Below are positions 55,397 through 64,000 of a stretch of DNA of 64,000 nucleotides, in pieces. Location of the stretch: NCBI GenBank assembly GCA_039090855.1, contig CM077011.1:37033501-37097500 (forward strand), given 5' to 3'. The position numbers and the translations under genes were made by a program. The DNA is from Macrothele yani. Its lineage: Eukaryota > Arthropoda > Arachnida > Araneae > Macrothelidae. Position 1 is the first letter of the stretch, and the number at the start of each line of letters is the position of its first letter. A model generated the notes under the pieces. It made no database searches and was not told the DNA's origin. It saw nothing but the letters and a program-made list of their open reading frames with translations.

Positions 55397-55987
55397 TGTA
55401 ACGTATACTCTATATTCACTTTCCTTTTGATTTTACTATCTCTGGTTATTTTATTTTACTATGTAAATTATCTTCCTACTGAACGAAATATTATTTCACC
55501 CGATGAATGAGATCTGGCAATGAGTGTAAGTCATGACGTGGTGGTAGCTAGTATATAGGCGCGTTCATCGAGACTTAGAGGGAGCTTTTGTTGTTGTTAT
55601 GAGAGAGCGTTGTTGTTTACGGAGAGCGTTTGTAATACGAGGAGAGATTGTGTTGTTATGAGGAGAGATTCTTCATTATTGTAAAAACAAGTTGTGTGTG
55701 TGCTTTAGTTGACCAAGAGTCTTATAATAAAGAAGTTGACCGTAAGTTAGTCTTTCTCAATTCATAGTTTTTGTCAGACCTCTGTCTGGCTGTTAGGTTC
55801 ATAACATTTATTTACCATAAATAACCAGCGTTAAGACTTTGTTTACGTTCGTAATTAACTAGTAACAACACCCTTTTGAATTCACTATTTTGAAGCTTAG
55901 TACAAGTATATCATTAGCTAGCTGGTAGGAAGAGAATCATTCATATTAATTAGCTTAGCGGAAAGAAAATAAAGCTAATTCATTATA
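55397..55987 (+). repeat. Gypsy 3' LTR
   Basis: Nearly identical to the 5' LTR at 48689, of the same length, with one visible substitution. It is followed by ACTT, the right copy of the target duplication. Confidence 0.92.
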
Positions 55988-56051
55988 ACTTGTCGATCAT
56001 GTAGCTTCGATTTCCTTCGGATGGGATGTAACAAAACATCATCATATGTAT

Positions 56052-56230
56052 TGTAACGTACCAGGAGATGTGACGTACCTGCCAGAAGGACGCACACGAC
56101 ATAAAGGCAGATAGGAATCGGAATAAAACGTCCGCAAAGCTCAATTGGTAGAGTGACTTGTTCCGGAATGAGGGGATTTGGGTTCGAATCCTGGCGTGGA
56201 CAGAAATGACGGAGAAATTTACTTCGTTAT
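56052..56230 (+). repeat. TRIM 5' LTR
   Basis: A 179-180 bp repeat with the tRNA-like segment at 56130-56203. The A box has decayed to AAGCTCAATTGG, while the B box GGTTCGAATCC is intact. The last base is uncertain because the two LTR ends differ (g versus a). Confidence 0.88.
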
Positions 56231-56234
56231 GTAA

Positions 56235-56246
56235 TGGCGCCCGAAC
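56235..56246 (+). other. TRIM primer-binding site (tRNA-Lys)
   Basis: TGGCGCCCGAAC, identical to the gypsy primer site at 49282 and complementary to the 3' end of tRNA-Lys(UUU). Confidence 0.85.
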
Positions 56247-56370
56247 TATCCGGATGACCCGACCGTTCAAAATCTCGCAATGGTGTGATGTTATTTCCAC
56301 ACCGCGAGATAGGAAAAATAAGAGAATCCCTTCTCCAGCACTTCAAAAAAAAAAAAAATAAATAAATAAA

Positions 56371-56385
56371 ATAAGGGGGAGATGA
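56371..56385 (+). other. TRIM polypurine tract
   Basis: ATAAGGGGGAGATGA directly before the 3' LTR, preceded by an A-rich run. It matches the gypsy tract TTAAGGGGCAGATGA at 13 of 15 positions. Confidence 0.8.
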
Positions 56386-56565
56386 TGTAACGTACCAGGA
56401 GATGTGATGTACCTGCCAGAAGGACGCACACGACATAAAGGCAGATAGGAATCAGAATAAAACGTCCGCGTAGCTCAATTGGTAGAGTGACTTATTCCGG
56501 AATGAGGGGATCCGGGTTCGAATCCTGGCTTGGACAGAAATGACGGAGAAATTTACTTCGTTATA
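56386..56565 (+). repeat. TRIM 3' LTR
   Basis: Second copy of the repeat, with the better preserved tRNA-like segment. It ends at TTATA, followed by the GTAT target duplication. Confidence 0.88.
56464..56537 (+). promoter_or_regulatory. tRNA-like Pol III promoter region in TRIM 3' LTR
   Basis: GTCCGCG...TTGGAC can pair as an acceptor-like stem with one mismatch. TAGCTCAATTGG fits the Pol III A box and GGTTCGAATCC fits the B box perfectly. D-arm (GCTC/GAGT) and T-arm (CCGGG/CCTGG) pairings exist, but the anticodon arm is replaced by the palindrome ATTCCGGAAT, so it is not a functional tRNA. The whole TRIM has no TTTT on its plus strand, so a Pol III transcript could read through to the flank (first T run near 56587). 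Confidence 0.75.
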
Positions 56566-58985
56566 GTATATGTGGGTGGGTGTGTATTTTTGTTTGTTAC
56601 ACCCTCCCAAATAGGGGGATGTTGATATTTTATAGGGGGTGCTGAAGAAATTTGGGGGAGCGTTGGGGAGGGTGTATAAATCCCTGCTCACTCTTCATTT
56701 TCCTGTTCTTCATTGAGTCATCTTAATTATTTAAAACGCCGACACAATTATTACAAAATAAAACTTTTATAAAAATCGCAATGTGTCACAAGACATCAAC
56801 ATCGTTAAATATAATAAACTAGAATATTACAAATTCATAAGATGCTCAATTCAATACTGACAGTTGTGGGCGACTGTGCTGCTTGCGTGTATCACGTACT
56901 ACGAGCAACAATGGCACAACGGCGATTTCCCTCCCGGTCCTTTCAGTCTGTTCGCTGCAGGTCTTCCTGCCTGCAATTTTCTCCTCTTCCCGTCCATCAA
57001 ACAGAATTGCAGCTATCAAAAGCCTCAGCCATCAGTTGGCGCTTTTAGCGTCCGATCCCCATGCTTTTCCTCCCGCAAATCAAAGGCAGATGCCGCAATC
57101 GACTTGCTGCAGTCTATCGACGATATTCTTTTACGAGCCGAATAAAACTAGGGCGGGGGCCGTATTTGGCCCTCGGGCCGTACGCTGCATATGCATATCT
57201 TAGAAGATCCTTTAATCTCCGATGCAACATCAGAGAGGAATTCATAAAGACCGAGTAAAATTAAATGACGAATATGCCAGGAACAGATGGAATGACTCTC
57301 TGCGACTGCGAAAGCCGCATAAGGCATAAAAAATAACACCGCCAGCCCGCAGCTCATTAAAACTTCCATCTCAAGTTACACCGCGAGCAGACGTCAAGGA
57401 TCCCAGTGAACGTTGTCCCGTATTCCGGCGTTCTTGTTCTGACTTGTGTTCTGCCAACTATATACATGTATAATTATATACATATAGTCCCGTCCCCTAA
57501 TAATAAGCAGCATTCGGGCCTTTTTGTCTCAGTCCGCCACTGAACATGATGAATGAATTTGGAGTGGCGCATTGCAATACATACATTTTCTGGAGGGATG
57601 TTGACACACCATTCGCAATACAACAGTCGCCGCCCCTGCAGTCCTCTGTGTGTGTGTGTGCCCACACTAAGGCCGGCGCGACTAGAGTGCGGGAGGTGCG
57701 ACGCACCAGGGTGGTACTCCTCAGGGGGCGGCATTTTTTTTGTCAAAAATAATGAAAGAGAAAAGAATGAAAAGTAGAGGGAAAAGAAAGATGATAATGA
57801 GGAGAAAAAATGATATAAAATACTAAAAATTAAAAATAAATAAGAAAAAATAAAAATAAAAATTTAATTTCGCAAACAATTAGATACTATTTCAGTTCGC
57901 CTGGGTTAAGAAAAAAAAAACTGACGGCGACAAAGATCTGGCGAGCCAACTTTGACGAGATACGCGTTAGTAGATCACGTGAGTGCAGTGCGTAAGCCTT
58001 TTTGTTCAGGTGTCTCGCTCTTGGAGCAGTAGGTGTTCGGGAATTATCCTCTATGATGTTTGTTCCTCCTGTGTAACATCAAGTACTTAGTGAATGTCAA
58101 TACAGTATGTACGGAAAGTGGAATTTAATTTTGTGTTAGTAAACTTCATCGTGTGAAAATGCTAACAGCAGTCAGCTATTTATTCGTGTGCAAAGAAGCG
58201 TGTTTAGATCAATGACAGCGCGCTTCAAACAAGCACGCAGACATATTGATATTACGACAGTCGACCTACAATTTTAGGTTTGTGAATAAGTGTCATCTCA
58301 AGAAGATTTATGCTAAGAGGGATCCAGCTTACAAGTAATCTGGCCATTTAAAGCAACAATTCAAATACAGTGTTGACAGGCCTTTTTTTTAACTTTCTCG
58401 TTTATTAGTAGGAGGAAGTAATATCGAGCAAAAATTCGACTTCGAGATTTCGACGGAAATACACGTTCTGGGGACCGCAGAATACGATTTTACGAATTTG
58501 GCCGTGGTGTCTGTGTCTGTTTGTTTTGTGTCCACCATAACTCAAAAACTATAACAGCGAAATTTAATATTTGGGAGTTTTGGGGTTTCTTGATGTGCTG
58601 ATTATATTTTGGTACAAATTGGAGAAAAGGGAGGGAGCGTTCCCCATAACGCGTTTGCTCTTTCTTCATAAAGCTCAAATACTATTGTGGATATCTAGAC
58701 GAAATTTATTATTTAGCAGCTTTGTTATATGTATATTCATGTGCTCACTAAATTTTAGTAAAATTCGGGTAACCGGAAGTAGGCGTTCCCTATTGAACTT
58801 TTCTTATTTTGTTATATAACTCAATAATAATTGTCGGGCTCATCAGCATTAAATTCTATAATTGCAGTTTTTTTTTTTTTTGTTATGCATCTTCACATCT
58901 TAGTTTCTGTATGAGAAAGTCCAGTGGAGGCCACTACAGAATTTTTAGCACATGTTTTGTAAAAACAAAAAAGATCGTGCTTATG
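56566..58985. other. Unclassified intergenic sequence
   Basis: No supported gene. A GC-richer part (56850-57740) gives overlapping ORFs in several frames with no recognisable domain. A GT microsatellite lies at 57646-57660. An A-rich low-complexity stretch covers 57735-57870. Around 58970-59020 is a 'gtccgtctgcccgtctgtccgt' run that leads into the next repeat array. Confidence 0.4.
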
Positions 58986-59880
58986 TTATCGGGTTGTCCG
59001 TCTGCCCGTCTGTCCGTAACTCTATAGACACAGTAAGTCTATAGACACCATGTCTCTGCAACTAATAGTCCGATTTGAAAAATTCTTTTCGCATTGGGAA
59101 GCCTGAAATATGCAAATGATGATCCTTCATTTCGTTTTTTATTACGATGCACAATTTCGCCGCTAGAGGGCGTAAAAGCTGGAATATTAAATTCAAAATA
59201 CATTTTACACCATATATTTTCTTCTAAACATCGAATTCAAAAAATTCTTTTACTTTTCGATTCCATTTATGCCAAAGATTATTTTAGGTATAGTCACTTT
59301 TTCAAGTTACGCATAGATCCTCTGCTAGGGGGCGTAAAAGCAAATTGCGTTTCTCCCCATATTTCTGCTTCTGAAACGCTGATTTCAAAAATTGTTTCTG
59401 CACCGGATACAGATCCTGATGGGAAATATTGTGCATATAATTTCTAATTTTTGTTATAAAATGATTTGGCTACTAGGGGGCGTAAGTGCTAATTTCTGCT
59501 TATGATGTATTTGCAGCAAAATCTGAGCTTCTAAAATCTAGATTCAAAAAATTATTTCGCGGATCGATACAACTCACGCTGGGAAACCTTTTCGGAATAT
59601 TTTCTTCTTAAAATAATGCATGGTTTCTGCGGCAGGGAGCGTAGATGTATACCTTAGTTTTTGTCAATATCTCTGCTTCTAATGGTCCGATTTGAAAATT
59701 TTCTTCTTTGTTGGGTAGAGTTTCCGATGAGACACATAATTACAAAATTTTCAAGTTATTCATAGACTTTCTGCTAGGAGAGTAAGGGTAAATTGCACTT
59801 TCTCCAATATCTTTGCTTCTGAAACTTCGATTTGAAAAATTCTTCCTGCACCGGATACAGCTCCTGGTGGGAATAGTTTT
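58986..59880. repeat. ~150-bp tandem repeat array with a GCTAGGGGGCG motif
   Basis: Five diverged units carry GCTAGAGGGCGTAAA-like cores at about 59161, 59321, 59471, 59630 and 59771, spaced 142-160 bp apart. Between cores recur 'tctctgcttctaa', 'tccgatttgaaaaattcttt' and 'caccggatacagctcctg'. The same family is present in older form at 430-1400. Confidence 0.75.
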
Positions 59881-59941
59881 TGATCAGTTTTTATTTCTAG
59901 AAAGGTCCTCCTCGAAATTAAAACTGATCAAAAACTATTAG
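59873..59941. repeat. Small inverted repeat (hairpin)
   Basis: AATAGTTTTTGATCAGTTTT and its complement (aaaactgatcaaaaactatt) face each other across ~20 bp. It ends the tandem array. Confidence 0.8.
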
Positions 59942-60153
59942 AGATCAACAATATTACAACAATTGAGAAAATTGATTTGAAAAATGTTTTGGAAAATTTT
60001 GCTAGCTAGAAAGGTGAAATTCCTTTAGCTTATCTGTGGATAATAAAATGATCTACTTTTAGAAATATATCTGTGGATTATAAATGATCTACAGTTAGAA
60101 AGTGCAGTGACTGTAATCTTTTCTGAATTATCTGAGCTTCCATCGACGAGTTA

Positions 60154-60308
60154 ACTGGCCCTCTGTGAGCGTTCCTCAAAGTGGTAGAGACAGAATATTT
60201 CGTCCTGTGGAAATTGCTTGAAAAGCCAGCTCACTGCTTAACGCTTTCAACAATATTTCCACAAAAAGAATAATTTTGTCTCTGTCGCTTTGAGGAACGC
60301 TCACTGAG
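60154..60308. repeat. ~150-bp foldback element
   Basis: The left CCTCTGTGAGCGTTCCTCAA and the right complement (ttgaggaacgctcactgagg) start inverted repeats that also include 'tagagacagaat' and 'tttccac'. The words 'gacgagtt(a/g)ac' just outside (60147 and 60309) may be a target duplication. Probably a MITE. Confidence 0.7.
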
Positions 60309-60499
60309 GACGAGTTGACCTATTAGACTCTGGGAGGGTTAATGACATGTTCCCATCGTTTAAATTATTATGAGTATGAAATACCCAAATGGGGAGCTTT
60401 CTCGCCACAAGGATTGGTTGTGCTATGCTTATGTGGCTTTTCGAAGCCACAGAAGGAGCACTGCCAATGTCCATAAGGCCTGAACTTCCTGGAAGCTTT

Positions 60500-60505
<6 letters not shown>

Positions 60506-60538
<33 letters not shown>
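60506..60538. repeat. (AT)n microsatellite
   Basis: A pure AT dinucleotide run lies just upstream of the truncated RTE copy. Confidence 0.95.
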
Positions 60539-60540
<2 letters not shown>

Positions 60541-60547
60541 GTGGAGT

Positions 60548-63066
60548 CACCACAAGTCATCCTGAAGAAGAAATTGAAGAATTTTATGAGGAAATTTGTC
60601 ATCTAAATAATAAAGGTAAGCAGCACTTGAAAATAATTATGGGAGATTTCAATGCAAAAATAGGGCAACGGCAACAGAATGAAACTTCAGTAGGTAAATT
60701 CGGTCACGGCAACAGAAACCAGCGTGGAAATACTCTCGTTGAGTTTGCAGAGGTAGAAGGGTTTTTCATCTTGAACTCCTTTTTCAAGAAAAAGCCACAC
60801 AGGAAATGGACATGGAGACATCCAAATGGGATGACAAGTGAAATTGATTTTATTATGTGTAACAAAAAATTCGTCATAGAAGACTGCAGTGTGCTAAACA
60901 AGTTCAACACAGGTAGTGACCATTGATTGGTGAGATGTAAGATGCACCTCAACACTAAACTTGAACGTGGCAAGCTCATAAGACAAACAAAATCTATTGA
61001 CATAATCAACCTTAAAAAACACCATAATACCTTCAAGTTGGAACTGAAGAACAGGTTCTCTGCTTTAGAAGGCCTAACATCGGAAGAAGTGGACATCTCT
61101 GAAGTTAACAGAAAAGTAACCAAAGCTCTTATGGAAACAGCAACAAAATTAGCTGGGTCTAAGAACAAGTTGCATGTAAATAAATTATCAGGAAAAACGA
61201 AAATGTTGATGCAAAAAAGAAGAGAGATGAGGACAACTAAAGAAGATGTGACTTCCAAAGTGGAATATATAGAGCTATGCAAGACAGTACGAAAAAGTAT
61301 CACTGAAGACGTAAGAAAATTCAATTGTGAACTAGTGAGGAAAGCAATTGAAAACAACCAAAGCCTAAAGATAGCAAAGGGACATCTCAGTAAGGGAAGA
61401 AAACAGATTATGGCACTGAGAAAAGAAGATGGTTCTGTAACAAGAAATAGAGGCGAAATTTTGACAAGGGTGAAAGATTTCTACTCCAAATCATATGAAA
61501 GGGATGATACATGCACTCCAGACATCAAGAAAGATACCAGTACCAGAGTTCCTCCAGTCCTTCCAGCAGAAGTTGCACATGCAATCAAGAACATGAAGCG
61601 GGGAAAAGCTCCAGGAGAAGATGGAATTACTGTAGACATCATACAAGAAGCAAGTGGAGAAATCGAAACAGTACTCTCCCAAATTTTCACTCGATGCCTT
61701 AATGAAGGAAAGATTCCTGAGGATTGGAACACCGCTACAATGATCCTGCTACATAAGAAAGGTGACATTGAGGATCTCGGGAACTACAGACCTATCAGCC
61801 TCCTATCAGTAGTTTATAAAATCTTCACTAAAGTTCTTTCACACCGCTTGAAGGTAACACTGGACATGGCTCAACCGAGAGAACAAGCTGGATTCAGGAG
61901 TGGCTACAGCACAATAGATCATATCCATGTGCTGAGAGAACTAATTGAAAGAGCGAGGGAATATGAACTTCCATTGTGCATGGCTTTTATCGATTATGAA
62001 AAAGCCTTTGATTCGGCGAAACCATCAACAGTTACAATGGCTCTGAAAACCTGCGGTATTGAAGATGCATACATTAATATTATTAATAACATCTATGAAA
62101 ATGCAAGTGCAAAGATTAGGCTGTTTGAAAATACAACACACATAAAAATTGGAAAGGGAGTGAGACAAGGTGACACCACATCTCCGAAGCTCTTTAATGC
62201 CACATTGGAGGGTGTTTTTCAGTCACTGAGCTGGGAAAACAAGTGGATAAAGATTAATGGAGATTATCTAACCCACCTTCGTTTTGCTGATGACGTAGTA
62301 ATTTTTGCAACTAGCCCATCAGAGCTGCAGAGTATGATCCAGGAACTTGCTGACAAGAGTAAAGAAGTGGGATTAAAAATGAACTTTCAGAAGACAAAAG
62401 TGATGTTCAATGCTTTTACAAGAAATGAAGATTTCTCGATTGATGGAGAAAAGCTGGAGATAACAGACACGTACGTTTATCTTGGACAGCAGATATCAAG
62501 TGAGGGTCACATTGATGAAGAAATTAATCGGCGTACAAAACTTGCCTGGAGAGCTTTTGGAAGAAACAGCATAATTTTCAAGAGCAATATGCCATTATGT
62601 CTTAAAAGAAAAGTGTTTGATCAATGCATCCTTCCAGTGCTTACGTATGGTGCAGAGACGTGGACCTTAACTAAAAGAGACATACAAAGGCTGCAGACAA
62701 CTCAAAGTGGCATGGAGAGGTGCATACTTGGTGTAACCAGGAGAGATAAGAAGAGGAACTCGTGGATCCGAAAAATGACAAGTGGAAGACATCATGATCA
62801 GAGTTAAATCCCTGAAATGGCAATGGGCTGGACATACTGCCAGAAGGACAGATCGTCGATGGACAGCCGAAATTTTTGATTGGATTCCAAGGGACAGGAA
62901 AAGACCCAGAAGAAGACCACATGGGAGATGGGTGGATGAAATTCGAAAGTATGCAGGGGTGACATGGAGGAGACTAGCACAAGACAGACCGTTGTGGAGG
63001 AAACTTGGGGAGACCTTCGTCCAGCAGTGGATTGATAATGGTTGACAATGATGATGATGATGATGA
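60548..63066 (+). mobile_element. RTE non-LTR retrotransposon, 5'-truncated (copy 2)
   Basis: Matches copy 1 from its codon block 'caccacaagtcatcctgaag' (5299 in copy 1) to the (GAT)n tail. The 5' UTR and the first ~110 codons of the endonuclease are absent, as expected for incomplete reverse transcription. It carries its own lesions: TGA at 60924-60926 and a 2-bp deletion near 62779. Confidence 0.9.
60549..63045 (+). pseudogene. RTE endonuclease-reverse transcriptase, copy 2 (broken)
   Basis: The endonuclease remnant includes MGDFNAKIGQRQQNE, the WTWRHPNG block and SEIDFI, ending at a TGA in the SDH block where copy 1 has Arg. From 60927 the frame is open for 626 residues. It holds NYRPISLLSVVYK, AFIDYEKAFDS, VRQGDTTSPKLF and the catalytic RFADDVVIFA. 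A 2-bp deletion after NSWIRKMT ends this frame at 62807. The C-terminal part (EDIMIRVKSLKWQWAGHTAR to QQWIDNG) is in another frame, 62782-63045. Unlike copy 1, it has six As at 61014-61019, so the linker reads continuously. Confidence 0.85.
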
Positions 63067-63080
63067 TATATATATATATA

Positions 63081-64000
63081 CACTATCTACCAACAAGTAA
63101 TTGGACACCCCTGCAATCGGCGATATCTGCGGTCCTGATACACGTCACGGTCGCCGCCGTTAAATATCGTGTGGGAAACAACAACGCAACCAGTCGCATG
63201 CAAGATGCCACGCAGTTCGGAGCTCTCTGATTTCGAGAAAGGTGTAACCGTCGGGTATCACAGAAATGGCCGATCCATACGCGACGTATCCAGCGAGTTG
63301 AAGTACCCAAAATAGACAGTGGCCTACGTGATTGGCAAGTGGAAGATGAGAGGTGACTGTCGGAATGTGCCCCAACCCGGCAGACCCACAAAACTTGGAG
63401 TTAGAGACCGACGGGTGCTGGCCAGAGAAATGCGGAAGAACCGCACCAAATCGATGGGCCACATCCGCGAGGAGTTTTAACAAGCATCCGGGAGTGTTCT
63501 TTCGATGAATATCATCCGTAAGGAAGCCCATCTGCTCGGTTATCATGGACGTGCTGTCGCCCACAAGCCTTTGACCACCAAGTCCAATAGCGCTGCTCGG
63601 CTAACGTGGTGCAAAGAACGTCGACAGTGGACCGTTGACCAGTGGAAACAGGTTCTCTGGAGCGACGAATCAAGGTTCACCCTCTACCGTTCGGATGGCA
63701 GGGTCTGCGTTTGGCGTCTGCCAGGAGAACGCCTCCTGTCGGAATGTACTGTGCCAACTGTGAAGTTTGGCGGCGGTGGAATTATGCTATGGGGTATTTC
63801 TCCTGGTATGGCACGGGACGCTTGGTCGCAATTCCTGGTAGACTCAACGCCGAGAATTACTGCACCATTTTGGATGACCATGCGCTTCCTATGTTGTGGC
63901 AGTTTTACGGGGTGTACCCATGTTACTTTCAGGATGACAATGCCACCTGTCATGTTGCGAGGTCCACCATGGCTTGTCATGGTGACAATGGGGTTAATAG
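63081..64000 (+). mobile_element. Tc1-like DNA transposon, cut by the window end
   Basis: Starts CACTATCTACCAACAAGTAA after a TA in a TATATA run, immediately beyond the RTE tail. Its left terminal sequence continues 'ttggacacccctgcaatcgg'. The right end is outside the window. It belongs to a different family from the Tc1 at 20043 and carries a broken transposase. Confidence 0.8.
63205..64000 (+). pseudogene. Tc1-like transposase (5' part), broken
   Basis: Begins MPRSSELSDFEKGVTVGYHR, a Tc1-type N-terminal helix-turn-helix, with a TAG at 63313-63315. It continues PQPGRPTKLGVRDRRVL (second helix-turn-helix, GRP motif), a TAA at 63478-63480, then ARLTWCKERRQWTVDQW, VLWSDESRFTLYRSDGRVCV (first catalytic Asp) and GGGGIMLWG. 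The frame shifts near 63815. The region of the second Asp (FQDDNATCH in another frame, near 63930-63955) is visible before the window ends. Dead copy. Confidence 0.8.

Larger units (their letters stand above)
48689..55987 (+). mobile_element. Ty3/gypsy LTR retrotransposon, young
   Basis: Complete element: 5' LTR, tRNA-Lys type primer site, gag, pol (protease, RT, RNase H, integrase), polypurine tract and 3' LTR. The LTRs, ~590 bp each, differ at one position that I can see (t/c in 'gttaggttYataac'). The target duplication is ACTT if the LTR ends in TA (AACTT if one base shorter). No envelope frame follows pol. Gag shows two one-base shifts, whereas pol is open throughout. Confidence 0.95.
56052..56565 (+). 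mobile_element. TRIM: 514-bp miniature LTR retrotransposon with tRNA-like sequence in its LTRs
   Basis: Two ~180-bp direct repeats (56052-56230/1 and 56386-56564/5) begin TGTAACGTACC and end TTCGTTAT. They enclose 155 bp with a primer site TGGCGCCCGAAC (56235-56246) and a polypurine tract ending GGGGGAGATGA. The target duplication GTAT is at 56048-56051 and 56566-56569. There is no coding capacity. Both LTRs contain a tRNA-like segment. The LTRs differ at about 8 of 179 positions, so this insertion is older than the neighbouring gypsy. It lies 64 bp from the gypsy 3' LTR and shares its primer site and tract. Confidence 0.88.

Noticed and set aside
48689..55987. Endogenous retrovirus with envelope
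   Set aside because: No envelope-like frame, signal peptide or membrane segment lies between the pol stop (54710) and the 3' LTR; it is a gypsy retrotransposon with gag and pol only.
56130..56203. tRNA gene in the TRIM 5' LTR
   Set aside because: A and B box-like sequence is present, but the anticodon arm cannot form and the copy recurs in the second LTR, so it is an LTR component rather than a tRNA gene.

Overview
This is an AT-rich stretch of an animal nuclear genome, most likely an arthropod. The signs are a spliced exon with GT-AG boundaries, tRNA-derived SINEs, RTE, Penelope-like and gypsy retrotransposons, and Tc1/mariner/pogo DNA transposons. The precise taxon cannot be read from the sequence. 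The only clear host gene piece is one minus-strand exon near the left edge (1903-2087). It encodes the acidic N-terminal segment of an NRF1/erect-wing type transcription factor. Its other exons are not seen; downstream ones would lie beyond the left edge. Nearly everything else recognisable is mobile DNA.

Layout. 0-4.7 kb: NRF1/ewg exon, with a diverged ~150-bp tandem repeat in its downstream intron. 4.7-7.8 kb: nearly full-length RTE non-LTR element with a frameshift. 7.8-16.9 kb: AT-rich DNA with a hAT fragment, a 230-bp hairpin, a ~165-190-bp tandem repeat and a 5'-truncated RTE piece. 16.9-29.7 kb: a 12.8-kb insertion inside an old pogo/Tigger transposase. It is a head-to-head inverted dimer of a Penelope-like element (PLE-A) with a 29-bp spacer and a 12-bp target duplication. 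Its left arm carries a Tc1 element; its right arm carries a second, unrelated palindromic retroelement (PLE-B, ~5 kb). 31.3-32.6 kb: dead mariner. 33.4-37.3 kb: foldback, MITE, SINEs and a short tandem duplication. 37.9-39.5 kb: decayed copy of a multi-copy zinc-finger gene family common in arthropods. 42.4-47.6 kb: nested SINEs, then a third Penelope-like element (PLE-C) with direct pseudo-LTRs, each carrying SINE passengers. 48.7-56.0 kb: young, nearly intact Ty3/gypsy element with near-identical 590-bp LTRs, a tRNA-Lys primer site, and gag and pol joined by a textbook -1 frameshift signal. 56.05-56.57 kb: a 514-bp TRIM (terminal-repeat retrotransposon in miniature). 59.0-59.9 kb: a second array of the ~150-bp repeat. 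60.5-63.07 kb: second RTE copy. 63.08-64 kb: Tc1-like element cut by the window end.

How the parts relate. The gypsy element and the TRIM share terminal sequence, primer-binding site and polypurine tract, so the TRIM looks like a non-autonomous partner of this gypsy lineage. The TRIM LTR also contains a tRNA-like sequence with intact Pol III A and B boxes, comparable in principle to the 5S-bearing Cassandra TRIMs of plants; this is the most novel object here. The second major observation is that two unrelated Penelope-type retroelements, one nested in the other, both inserted as large head-to-head palindromes.
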